The notes under the pieces: generated by a model
Databases searched by the model: none
Seen by the model: the letters and a program-made list of their open reading frames with translations, nothing else
What the model was told of the DNA's origin: nothing
In this document: piece by piece, positions 23,279-33,999 of the stretch
Numbering within the stretch: position 1 is the first letter of the stretch
How the letters are laid out: every line of letters starts with the position of its first letter
Program-made: the position numbers and the translations under genes
Assembly: GCA_002205965.3 (NCBI GenBank)
Contig: NADL03000748.1
Location: 806,001 to 870,000 of the forward strand
Direction of reading: 5' to 3'
Length of the DNA stretch: 64,000 nt
DNA from: Kappaphycus alvarezii
Taxonomy: Eukaryota; Rhodophyta; Florideophyceae; Gigartinales; Solieriaceae

Positions 23279-24280
23279 TCAATTCAGCAAGTCGATGAGT
23301 TTGTTCTGAGGTTTGACTTCATTTGAGACCGGATCCGGAGAACGCTCATGGTCTTCAACATTTTCTGAAGAAGGGAAAACAGCTGGTATCGTCGGAGATG
23401 GAGGCGTAGGGACACTACCCTCGATCGCAATTAGTGCTTTCAGCTGAGAGGCCCTCAAGAAACGCTCCCTTATTGCTGGGTCCGTCCCAGGCAAGGAGAA
23501 TAATTTCATCAGGTAGTTGTCCCTCTCGATGTTCACTAGCTCTTGGGCAATCTTCACGCGCTTTTGCGACGCAACGGCCATTCTATCAATTCCATCTGCA
23601 CCACGTTTTAGGGCCGCGGTTTGCTGCACTACTGCTTGATACCTCTTGGCTCCTATAGGTCTATCAGTGGAAGAGGGCCTAGGCAACACAACAGAGCCAA
23701 CCTTGTTGGGTTGACCTCCTACTTTCTCCTACCTAGGTGGCGAAGAATTGTTGCCTGATTGAATGGAAGCATTTGTCTGAGCAACGGCGTCAATTTGAGA
23801 GGTGGTAGTTTCCATTTGAGCTTTTGAACCTAGTACAAGCGACCAAGTCAGTGTTGTTCGGAAGAAAAGCAGGAAATGCTGGACCGGTGTCCAAAGTTGG
23901 TTCGTTCAAGAATGCGTAAATGATGCACAATTGCGCCTCTCCGTTGTAAAAAGCTATGGCCGATCCCTTTATGTCTTCGTCATTGGGGCTCCCACTTAGA
24001 TTTCTGCCCACAATGGACCCCGAAATGCCCTCAAACTTTAAGACTCACATCTTGACTTCCTGTTTCGCTGCAAAATAGCCTCCACTATCCTGTCTCCACA
24101 GTTCGAAGAGGGATTACGCCTTTTTACTTCAATCATGAGGGCTTTGTATGCGTCAAAGACCTGGTTTCGAAACAGTTCTTTCTTCTTACCACTTCCTGAC
24201 GACGGGTCTTCTGACGCAGCGATGTACGCCTTACATGCCGCAACTCTCTCCTCAGATGTCCAACCTTCTCCTGATCCCAT
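23279..24280 (-). pseudogene. Harbinger-associated Myb/SANT-like DNA-binding protein
   Basis: Starts at 24,280 with MGSGEGWTSEERVAACKAY, a Myb/SANT-like tri-helix in the style of the second protein of Harbinger elements. A middle part follows (about 24,011-23,790: FYNGEAQLCIIYAFLNEP, then DTGPAFPAFLP). The C-terminal region (23,689-23,279) opens with RPIGAKRYQAV, resembling the R-P-x-G-x-K-x-A-K signature of the NAM-associated C-terminal domain, then a coiled-coil-like Lys/Glu segment and KLIDLLN at the end. This partner normally brings the transposase to the termini and into the nucleus. Frame breaks and stops lie between the three parts (24,040 and 23,700-23,790). Confidence 0.7.
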
Positions 24281-24899
24281 ACTTCAATTACTAGAAGATT
24301 ACGAGCAATAAGCGTATGGGGAAAAGAGAAACTCACTGTTGATATCATTGAAGGAATCTGCTGGAGAAGAACGAGGAGAGCACAAAAAGTTTTGGGACCA
24401 AACGGAAATGGCGCTTTCGCTGAATACTCTGATGTCGGGGTTTCACATTCGCGCCATTTTTGTTGCAGGGGATTAAGGGATCGCGGGATTTTTTGCAGTA
24501 GAGGTTGCGACTGAATCGAATGAGATTGCGTGCGATGATAGGTTGCCTGTTGAATTCCATCCCGGCAAAACGATGTTCAATTGTGTCTGTTTTGGACTTC
24601 CTTTTGTCGGGATGGAACCCAAAATCCGATGATTTTGATTGGAATCGAGATCCAATTTTTCGGGTGCGATCAACTTGACCGGTTTCAAGTCAAAAATCCG
24701 TTGGACCTCGATTTGGCATAACCAGTGGGGTTGCTCTCAGGGTTGGCCGATCGCTCGACGGCATTAATGTTAGGGACAAGGATACAGCAGAGTTTGTCTT
24801 ACGCGAGTGCTTACAGAATCCGTAATGATATTGATTTAGCGGTTAAGCTGAGCAAAATACATATGTTGCGCTACTCTCGTATCATTTAATTCTTAGTGT

Positions 24900-24904
24900 G
24901 TTTG
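24900..24904. repeat. Target site duplication GTTTG (left)
   Basis: Five bases directly before the left LTR, repeated at 30,881-30,885 directly after the right LTR. Confidence 0.9.
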
Positions 24905-25118
24905 TGAAATGATTGAAAGTTCCTTTATTCTTGCCTATCCTGTCTTAGGCCAAGCGTAACCTATCGTTGCCCCTTTTGCCACGCACACTCGACACAGTGC
25001 AGTATATATACTGTACTGTACCGGGTAGTGGGTATACTGTACAGTGTCAACCCTACATTAGCTGGGGGGATACAGCACAGCATCTCTCCAGCTCAGCAGT
25101 GAGCCCGCACAGTCCACA
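24905..25118 (-). repeat. LTR (3' LTR of the element)
   Basis: 214 bases, TG...CA. Contains a TATATATA-like run adjoining GTACTGTACCGGG, one of the dispersed GTAC palindromes. Confidence 0.93.
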
Positions 25119-25525
25119 TGCCCCGCACTCAAAGTGCGACACGGGCGCACAAGTAGGCAAGTCCACCCCCTAATCACTCCACCACTGTACCACCCTACCA
25201 GCTTGCCACGGCCACCTCCACCCCAACCAACGCCAACCTATCGGCTACTCAGACCCTGCGACACGCCCTCAACCATACTTGCCTGCCTCTTGAGAAGAGC
25301 CAACGTGCTGTTTAAACAGCTCGTGTACGCGTGGCGTGCCCCTCTTGGCGTGTCGTTGCAACCACCTTCCTGTAGACCATCTTCACCAGATCATCATCCC
25401 CACTTCTGTAGTCGCAACACCCTCCCGTTCGCCCCAGGCATCATCTTCCCATTGCACCTGGCTTCTCCATGCTCGTCATCCATCCCCTTGCCTTGCCCCA
25501 TTTTCGACTCCCTCTCCGGCCGACT

Positions 25526-25999
25526 ATGGCCTGCACATATCAAAAGGCCAGCTTGAGCACAGGGGGAAGAGCCCCACGTAAGGCTATTGCCACAAAAGCG
25601 GCCCGAGTTCCTCGCTCCGATGCTAGAGTGTGGTCCCGCCCCGAAGTTTTAAGACTCCGAGGATGTCAAGATATCTAGAAGATAGTCTACCGTAAAGGAA
25701 GCCCGTTAAAGTATGCCGTCTACCGTACTGGTTTCCCCTGTCCCATCGTGAAGAACGAGGAAGAGCACAGGGCTCTCTTCGGTCGTCACATCACTGCTTT
25801 CGCGCGTTATTACGCAGGCCGAGAGTTCACGAAGGCTTATGCCTACCGGCTTGGCTTGACTGAGCCCTTGGAAGATCCTGAACCATACTCCTCTGTCCCG
25901 CCCTCTTCATGGTACGTACGGTCGGTCTATTGGCACACGGTGCCAATGTATACTGCGCCATCGACGACAACACTGGTGAGGAGCATACAGTGTTCTTGA
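25526..25999 (+). pseudogene. Histone H3-tail-like ORF inside the retrotransposon
   Basis: The ATG at 25,526 opens a protein whose first 26 residues after Met align without gaps to the canonical H3 tail: 18 identities, including the blocks STGG, APRK and ATKAAR. Lys4, Lys9, Lys14 and Lys27 are replaced (Y, L, R, V), whereas Ser10, Arg17, Lys18, Lys23 and Arg26 are kept. After RPEV.R.R a TAG at 25,676 interrupts the frame, which then continues to 25,999 with YRKGSPLKYAV (perhaps the alpha-N/alpha-1 region of H3) and a part I cannot align to a histone fold. It lies antisense to gag-pol between integrase and 3' LTR. It could be a captured, decaying H3 gene or a tail mimic. A frame at 25,909-26,436 (AIDDNTGEEHTVFLN..) and another at 26,412-26,669 follow on the same strand with unknown function. 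Confidence 0.6.
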
Positions 26000-26699
26000 A
26001 TACGATGGCATTCGATGGGTTCTCTGGGGAATGCGACCCGGCCGTAAATGGAAATCAGCTTGTCCTGGGCAGACAAGACCGCCTTCAGACCATTGACAAC
26101 ATACATCTATGGTGCCAAAGGTACCCCGATCAGAAATTGAAGCTCTCCTACACGCGTTCTAGAGGCCCCCGTTTGGATCCAACTCAGCACCGTTGCCTTC
26201 CTCTCCGGCCAGTCAAATTCGGAGACCAGACGGACGGTTGCATTGATGCGTCCCTTGGTAATGCCCTGTCTGAGCATGGAGAGTCTGCTCAGGCCCTTCA
26301 TTGGGTGTCCGTTTTCCGTGAAAGAGCCGCAAGTACCCGGAACGACCTCACCCAGGGCGGCCGTGTTTGTAGCTTGAATGACGCCAGAAGGTTTTCCCGC
26401 CTCGTAGCCTCGTGCTCCAGAACTGTCTTTCACTGAACCCGCCACTCGCCTCCGTCCTAAGTCTACCGCCCGGGATATACCTAGCCACTCTCGTCGGTTC
26501 GCACGGGGTCAACCGCTGCGTCACCATCAACGCGATCAGTCGCCGACTTATCGACCCGGCCGAAGAATTCTCGTTAACGTTCCCCGCCGACGCTTTGAAG
26601 GATTGCGTGGGGTGCATCTCCGAATTTTACACCGTCTGCGAGGTAAGGCGCGTCGTGCTCCTCGATTGAGCTCCCAGCAAGCGCCTACGTCACCGAAAA

Positions 26700-26936
26700 G
26701 GGTATATTAGGACTAATAGGAGGAGGGAGGGAAAGAAAAAATCTGAGGGTCATTGAAGTTCCCATGACGCCAGCTGACTCGCCCACCTTGCGGTCCAGGC
26801 CCGAGCAACGCGCCTCTGAATGTCCCCAACCTCTTCATCTGCATCCTGTCCCTACTTCTGATTCGGACTCCCTCCCGCTTCTCTCGTCCTTCGTTCCTCC
26901 TTCTTAAATAAATTTCCTTGATGACCTAATATACCC
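26700..26936. repeat. 237-bp segment with perfect 12-bp inverted ends
   Basis: GGGTATATTAGG at 26,700-26,711 and CCTAATATACCC at 26,925-26,936. The interior holds purine-rich and TTTAAATAA-like stretches, LTR- or MITE-like in look. It separates the antisense ORF region from the integrase end. It could be a nested MITE or a decayed solo LTR; no target duplication was seen. Confidence 0.55.
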
Positions 26937-27019
26937 AACCAGCCGACGCGCTTGGATGGGTTTTCTGGTCACTCGACCAGTTGATGAGACCAACTTGTAG
27001 CGTGGATGATCAGCCTTGA

Positions 27020-30000
27020 TTACCCGGCATGGTCCGTAGTAAAACGACTCAAACGTTGGCCACTTCCGAGCCTCACTGAATGCTGCCCATGCGCCACTAG
27101 CACTTGGTCTCCAAGCTCGAACCGTTTGACCTCCCCCTTAGCCTTGCGCGGAACACGCGACTTGTCCGCTACAGCAGCCCTCACGCTAGCTTCCCCCAAC
27201 ATCTCGACGAGGCGGTGACTTGGATTGGCTTCGACCAGCAGAGCTACCGCGTCGCTTTCCATCATCCTCGGCTCGATCCCATACATTAATCGGAACGGCG
27301 AGTTGGCGTCCCCGCGATCACGTCGGCTATAGCCGTACAAGACGTTCGGCATAGCCTCCTCCCAGTCGCCTCTATTCTTCACGAATGACCTTTCGATTGC
27401 GTGCTCAACAGTCCCCACAATCCTCTCGGCCCTTCCATTTGCCATAGAGGCGTACGGGAGGACGGCTTTCCAATCGATCCCGTGCTTCTTCATAAACTCC
27501 TGGACAGAAGCAGCCATGAAAGCCATGGCGTTTTCCGAAAACATCCTCGCGGGGGCCCGAACGGCTCGATGATTTACTTCTAGATGAACTCGATAACAAC
27601 ATAGGAGGTGGAGCTCTCCGTTGCCCAAGCTATTGGCCAGCCCGTCCTGTGGTCCCCACAATTAAAGCAAACCTCTTTCCCTTCGGAGATGGCTTGAAAG
27701 GGCCCGCAAATTCCACTGAAAACGTTTCAAACAACCCAGTAAAGGGTGCTCTCCGATTCGTATGATAAGTTGGTAGCTTTCGAGCATGTTGACAGCCCGC
27801 GCAAGCTTTGACCGTTCCGATACACCCCGGCCACCCAAATCGATCCCTCGCGAACTTTCTCGTAGAAACAGCATCCCAATGACCGACGTCATCCTGGAAC
27901 GTTGTCAATATTTATGCCCGCTGCCCGATCGGCGGAACAACGCGCATTCCATCCTTCTCCCGTCGGAAAAGAGTGTCAATACAGATCATGAATTTCTTCG
28001 CTTTCCTTCGGATGCCATTCTTCTTCTTTGGGTCCGTTTTCTGAACCCTTCACCCGCCCACAAACCTCGTTCTGTCCAGTAGGTCCGGCTCTTATCCAGA
28101 TAATTTCGGGTCGTCCCACTGGACCGTCGCTACGAGGCCCTTTGTGTCCTTTTCTTCCCTTGAAGCCTCAAATTCTATTACGGTTCTGCAGGAGAGATAA
28201 TCAGCCGCCCCATTGGCCTTTTCAAGCCTATACCTAATTTCAAATTTGTACTCTTCCATCAAATTTATCCACCTCGCCAACCTCCCATGTATATCTTTCC
28301 TCTTGAAAGCCGTCTGAAGGGCCTGATGGTCCGTATATACCACGAATGGCCCGTCGGACGACACATACACACGAAATTTCGTGAGAGGGAGCACTACAGC
28401 TAGTGCTTCCCTTTCGCTCGTTTTCTTCCATTGTCTGGGAGAAGATGACCACGTCATCCACATAAACCATGGCGAAGGGTAGATATCTGAGAATTTCATC
28501 CATCATTTGTTGGAATGTTGCAGGTGCGTTCATTAACCCAAACGGTATGACATCAAACTTGTACGTTCCATACCTAGAAACGAACGTGGTCTTCTCCTTG
28601 CACATTTCGGCCATCCTTACCTGCCAATATCCGGTATACAGATCCAGAGTTGTAAAGACCTTCGAACCAGACAGATCGTCGAACAGCTCCTCGATTTTCA
28701 GTAGTGGCCAGCGGTCTGGCTTCATCACCCTATTCAACTATCGGTAATCGACACAGAACCGGGGCCTTCCGTCTTTCTTCGTGGCAATCACCACCGCAAA
28801 GGACCAGGTGGACCTCGACGGCGTGATGATTGAAGCTTCCAGCAATTCAGTCGCCTTTTTCCTTACCAATTGGTTGTGCTTCGGTGGCATTCGGCGGGCT
28901 TTCGAATGTATCGGAGTCTCATCCGTCAGCTCTAAAGATTGTACCACCGGCACCCGAGCCGCTCCAGATCATGTATAACCCACGCTATCACGCCCGTCTC
29001 CTTGAGAGCGTTCACCAACTTTTTCTGGTCCTCCTCCACGAGATGTATCAACTTCGAGACGAGAAACGCGGCGTGATCCGCTTCCTTGTCTTCCTCGTTA
29101 GGCCCCTCCTCCACCAGCAGGCCCTCTAGGTCGGGCTCATATGGTTGCTTTTTCAAGATCGCCAGCACAAATTCATTCTCAATGTCCGACCCACCATCGC
29201 TGCCGCCTGACTTTGAAGAGGACGAAGCAGGAAACTACTCTCCATCAGACTCTCCAGGGGATGTGAAATCCTCACTATCAGTCCGCATCCCGTGAATCAC
29301 CGGGGGCTCACCGAGTGGCGGTAAAAGCGCCTTCTTCCTTCCAACTGCCAGAGTAATCTGCTGCCTCTCGTAATCCAGGTTTGCCTGCATAGATTCCAAT
29401 GCAGGACTGCCAATAATGGCGTCGAATGGCGCGTTCCGCACCACCAAGAAGCCCAGAGGCACCACCAGGGTTCCAAAGGAGACTGGAACTTTCTGTACAC
29501 ACCCGATAACTTCGGCAGCCGTTCCATCGACCTCGGGGACCTGACGATCCGTAGCCATCGGAGCGAGTGACGGCCTCTCGCAAAAGTCTCAGGACATCAG
29601 GTTTGGAACTGCACCCGTGTCCAACAGGGCGTGTGACTCCATTCTATAAGCCTTCACGGCAACGACCTTCAACCGACGAGAGACTTCGGAGTGACTTATC
29701 ATGGACGCCTGAGTCACTGTGACAGTCTTGGAAACCATACGCTTCAATTGCTTCCTTGCTTCATCCGCATCTCCACGGAGAAGCTGCTCGAAGTTCATTC
29801 CCGACGAGGCCGAAGCCAGTTCTGCGACCACATTATACTTAATTACGTGGTCCTAGAGGGCTCTCGATGTCTTCTGTGTCTTTCTTGCCTTATTATTCCT
29901 CTTCCTTGGCTCCGACACGACCATCGGCGGGCGAACGACAGGGGCCTTATTCATTAGCGCATCGATGTCCATGACGTTGTCCCTGCGTCGTTTCGGAAGG

Positions 30001-30635
30001 GCTTGCTAGTAAACCTTGTCCTCCAGCTTGTGCGGCTTGCAAGCGTGCGCCAGGCCTCTGCGAAATTCTTCTCGGAGCGACCAAAGGCGCTCGAGCCCCT
30101 TCTTGTTGGCGAAGAATGCCTTCTTTTCCAACTGTAAGTATTCAATTGCCTTCTTAAGTTCCTTGTAGTCCGATGGCGCTCTATACATGACAAAGTGAGC
30201 CAACTACAGGTTGCCCGCCACCACCTTCCGAAGCAAATCAAAGGAAGCTGTTTATTTGATGCCTACCCTCTCGTAGAGGGCATCTACTCGCGCCACAGGT
30301 CCTGCTATGTCTCCTGCTATGTCTCTAGCGTCCAGTCCTGCGGAAAAGACTTCGTGAACCTCCTCTTTCGGCCTAGCCTTCTTCCCGAACTCGACGAGGA
30401 GCTTCTTCTTGACGGTGTCGTACTTTTCGGCGTCTTCGGCGAGAGACCCTTCCTGCGCAAACGACTCGTAGTAGAAGTCGAAAGATGCCGGCTCCAGATT
30501 GTACATAATCTGGAGAGCCTTCTCGTTGTCCGTCTATTCGCGCATAACGACGTTCTCGACCGCGAAAAGGAATCGGGCAATGTAGGAAGAGGGGGATCCA
30601 TCGAGAGAGAGGTGAGGGGCGTTGGAGTCTTTCAT
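27020..30635 (-). pseudogene. Ty3/gypsy gag-pol
   Basis: Read from 30,635 (MKDSNAPHL, about 30 bases inside the 5' LTR): a gag-like region to about 29,900, aspartic protease with LLDTGA (29,613-29,621), reverse transcriptase (FCVDYR, LDLYTGYWQVR, FGLMNAPATFQ, YVDD at 28,453-28,464), RNase H end (TDHQALQTAF, ADYLSCR) and integrase (zinc-binding part with CAGCQHARK, then SVEFAGPF, FSENAMAF, NGRAERIVGT). It ends near 27,020 with GDQVLVAHG and no chromodomain seen. Near 28,430 the frame jumps from the end of the RT palm directly to EREALAVVLPL, so the connection region and the first catalytic block of RNase H are deleted. In the integrase both expected Asp positions read Glu. There are several in-frame stops, so the element cannot move by itself. 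Confidence 0.9.
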
Positions 30636-30664
30636 GGCGTCGTCGGACCTTGTATGCGGTACCA

Positions 30665-30880
30665 TGAAATGCTTGAAAGTTCCTTCATTCTTGCCTATCC
30701 TGTCTTAGGCCAAGTGTAACCTATCGTTCCCCCTTTCGCCACGCACACTCGACACAGTGCAGTATATATACTGTACTGTACCGGGTGGTGGGTATACTGT
30801 ACGGTGACTGACCCTACATTAGCTGGGGGAGATACAGTACAGTATCTCCCTAGCTCAGCAAGGAGCGCGCACAGCCCACA
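30665..30880 (-). repeat. LTR (5' LTR of the element)
   Basis: 216 bases, direct copy of 24,905-25,118, TG...CA. Confidence 0.93.
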
Positions 30881-30885
30881 GTTTG
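30881..30885. repeat. Target site duplication GTTTG (right)
   Basis: Matches 24,900-24,904. Confidence 0.9.
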
Positions 30886-30989
30886 CAAGGAATTTTCGAG
30901 CTAATCCATCGGAAGATGTTCGTCATCACACAGCTTCAAGCCTCGCTGCACTTTCGACATAGGGGCCTCGGCCTCACATCATGCACTCC

Positions 30990-32010
30990 TATCAATATTA
31001 TCGCGTGCACGGTCTCAAACTTTACAAACATGCCCCTCATTAGACGGCTTCTGCACACAACTCCCACGCATACGCATGTCTCCAGGCTTCAAGCCCCATC
31101 CTCTGACACCCCGGCCATGAGTTTGGACCTCTCTGGCACTCTTCTCACGCTTCAATCACCTCGACGACAACGCCGCCAGTTCCCTCCAGGAAGAGATCAC
31201 CCATCACCTCCACCTCCCACGCCTCTCCCTTCTACACTCATCGGTCTCCACCGCCTCTTCTTCACACTTTTCTACTCATCTGGCTTCGACTGCCTCCTCC
31301 ACGGCTTCTGCCCACTTCTCAACAATCCCGCTGCTTTCTACCGACCTATACACCTCCGCGGAGATATGGCGCACAGTGGTCGACCTTCGCTTAGGAAACC
31401 TAATATTCTGCGCCCTCCAACGCTGCCATACCTGCCTTGAAGGTTATTATACCGTGCCTCCTCCCCTCGACACCACAGGCCATCACGCAGCAGCCTGCAA
31501 AGGTGGTATGGGTGCAGTGCGCCGCTACAACCGTCTTTCGGATATTCTATGCCACGTACTTACAAGCCCGGCCATTTCCCTCGCGTATTTCTGGACCTGG
31601 TTCTAGCCGCGGACCTCCACAAAAGCCCAGCCGGGCAGCGCGCACTGGACCTCTTCATCGACCACCCTTTATTCGCGCCCACCATACAGGGACTAGATGA
31701 GACCATAGTCAGCCCTCACTCCGCGCCTCATCGCAACCAAGCAGGTGGAGGAATCTCAGCAGTGACCCAGGCCTAAAGGCGGGAAAAGGGGCAGTATGCG
31801 ATGCCGTGTCGTCCCGAAATTATTAACCTTTTACCTATCGCCATCGATGTCTATGGCCAAATCGGATCAACCGGACGTCAGGCTCTTCATGACCTTGGCA
31901 ACTTTGCAGTTAATCGTTAAGGGAAGCACACCCTCTCTGATTCCCGGGATCTAAAGAAACGTGTCTCGGCGTTTGTTCTCCAATATATATCGCGGTCATG
32001 CTGAATAACC
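30990..32010 (+). pseudogene. Non-LTR retroelement C-terminus, third lineage (copy G)
   Basis: Plus-strand frames give VDLRLGNLIFCALQRCHTC followed by LDTTGHHAAACKGG (a C-x2-C...H...C knuckle) and RRYNRLSDILCHVL. They continue with DLVLAADLH, LDETIVSPHSAPHRNQ (endonuclease-like), LLPIAIDVYGQIGSTG and RVSAFVLQY. It is the best preserved relative of the copy at 11,960-12,345. A shared 3' non-coding block CCCCACCACCTGAC and CT-rich tract follow at about 32,035-32,130. Stops (for example after AVTQA and within the C-terminal helix) show it is dead; the reverse transcriptase is not present. Confidence 0.65.
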
Positions 32011-32130
32011 AAAGATCGCACACATAACATGATGTTACCCCACCACCTGACCTCCAGACGGGGCACATGCGTTGATGTCCCCATCAAGTCCATGAAATAA
32101 ATGTTCTCTTTTTCTCTCCCGTTCATACTT

Positions 32131-33360
32131 TTGCTACGCCCACTCCTCCCGGGTTTTGCCTGCGTTGAAAGCCGCTCCTCCATGCCTAAGTCTTTAGGCG
32201 CCACATGATTGTCGTTTTTCTGGGGCGTCGACAGACGATTGCCCTGCATCCCGCTATATTGTGAATTCCTCGTTTTCTAGGACTAGTCAGGTCTTCCGCG
32301 CCAACCATTCCACCGAGCTGTATTAAATTTAAGAGACACGCGTGTAGGGTTTATATAGGAGAGCCACGTGATTGACGCTATCCTATTTATGGTATATACA
32401 GCCTAAAGTTCCCTAGTTCGTAGCACGGCCGTAAAATGCCAGGATGAGCCATGGTATAGGGGGGAGAGATTAGGACGCTTTACTAATTAGGGATGCAGGA
32501 CGGCTTGTGTAATGTTCCCAGCCCATGCTACACGTGGACTAGGGCAGTCCAAAGAGGTCCGGTGCGAAAAGAAAGGATCAGAACTGGACAGATCGTATCA
32601 AGGACGTCGGACAGCCGATGGAAGGCACTTGATCACCCTCTGTTCTACTCGCTGTGGAGCGATCAGGGTGATGACACTATGTTGGTACCTTTTTATTTCG
32701 AATGTCTTAATTTAGTTATATTTCTTGCGCGGCTAGTCATTTGAGTCCTATGGCGCTCGGGAATAAATACTGTCACGACCTTGCTGAGTGGGGTCCAAGC
32801 AACTCTCTGCTGCTGTTGTTTTGTCCATTCAAACTATTCGCCGCGTTTTTGCTCCGCCGACGGAGATATACGACGCGCGAATATAATAGGCCTGCATCTT
32901 ACGGACAAGACATGGCAACAACACTCGCAGTACCCAATTAAGTAACCAGGAAATTAAGTACATGCCGTACAGTGGGTCTCAACCGCAGTTAGTGCATTCT
33001 TGCGCAAAGATCCTGTACTTGAGCAAATACTCGATTTTCAGGTAAAGGGTTGATCTTTCGGCGCAAACAGCATGGTTAACAAGTACATTAAGTCATTTCG
33101 AGACTGAAATTAGAATTGACTGTAGAACGTATTTACGTCTGACACTTGCTGGTTTGTTGATAAGTTGACGTATGGTTGATGAGTTGATTGATTGATTGAT
33201 GAGAGAGGATGGCTAGTCTAGCAGAAATAGCTATCATAAATATTTTTTGTAAACAACCCTTCCACCAAAGCTTTGTCAAGCTATGGCTACGGAATATGCA
33301 ATATGGTATTACAGAAAATTAAGTGTAACCAGAGCTAGCCTAGTATGCGGTACCGTGGAT
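32131..33360. other. No gene recognised; transition into AT-rich DNA
   Basis: Composition falls towards AT from about 32,900. A TTGA microsatellite lies near 33,180-33,205. AATTAAGTAA-like words start here (32,935-32,960). No coding region recognised. Confidence 0.4.
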
Positions 33361-33820
33361 AGGTTCAAGTCATTGATTTGGCTTTCGGGGCAATAGTCTG
33401 GGCCGGTCGGATGGAAAAAGACTGTTGGTTATCAGCTATCGTTCATCTATGTTGGGTAGAGCAGGACCAGTGTAGTATACACTAAATAGGTCCGAGCTAT
33501 GATCCAGCTTCGGAGCAACAATCGGGACCCCTAGGATAGACAGCGAATGTTGGTTATCGGTTTTCGTGTGTCCATGTTACGTAGGGCCGTCCCAGTGGTG
33601 CATAAAATGGACAGATCCGACATTTTACTGTTTTAAAGCAACAGTTTCGAGCCAGTGAATAGATAGCGACGGTTTCTTGTCAGTTTTTGAGCCTTCTAAT
33701 TGTAATAGACCAGGCTCAGTAAAGGATACCATAGAAGGTAAATGGCATGGTATCCGACTTCGAAGAAGCAGTTGGAATCCGGTAGGAAATATAATGACTA
33801 TTGGTTCCGGCGAGTCGTTT
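33361..33820. repeat. Degenerate ~130-bp tandem repeat
   Basis: About three and a half diverged units. Each contains a GGxxAxxAGTxxGxxxC core, a GACxGTTGGTTATC/TTCTTGTCAG-like block and a TCCGA unit end at 33,491, 33,616 and 33,753 (spacing 125 and 137). Confidence 0.6.
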
Positions 33821-33999
33821 CTCCACAGAAATTGTATTGTGTAAAGCAGTCCCAAAAACACATGCATATTAAAATTTTAATGATATTTATAACAAACTAA
33901 AGATTCGTTTCATCTCCAGAATAAAATCAGGAAATAAAATCCGTTCATATATTCATTGTAATTCCCTATATAGACATGCGCTATAGTGCATACGGTAGA

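Larger units (their letters stand above)
21820..24290. mobile_element. PIF/Harbinger-type element (transposase plus Myb-like gene)
   Basis: Two convergent coding regions typical of this superfamily lie side by side: a degenerate DDE transposase on the plus strand (21,870-22,945) and a Myb/SANT-like protein on the minus strand (23,279-24,280). I could not define terminal inverted repeats or a three-base target duplication, so the outer limits are approximate. Sequence up to about 24,700 may belong to it. Confidence 0.75.
24905..30880 (-). mobile_element. Ty3/gypsy LTR retrotransposon, full-length but mutated
   Basis: Bounded by two direct LTRs (24,905-25,118 and 30,665-30,880) that start TG and end CA, flanked by the GTTTG duplication. 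gag and pol read on the minus strand, so the right LTR is the 5' one. Just inside it, on the minus strand, the sequence TGGTACCGCATACAAGG starts with TGG as a tRNA primer site should. A purine-rich GAGTGCGGGGCA precedes the left LTR as a polypurine tract. The LTRs differ at roughly 15-18 positions by eye, so the insertion is not recent. Between integrase and 3' LTR lies an extra ~1.9 kb with plus-strand open frames, including a histone H3-tail-like ORF. Confidence 0.93.
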
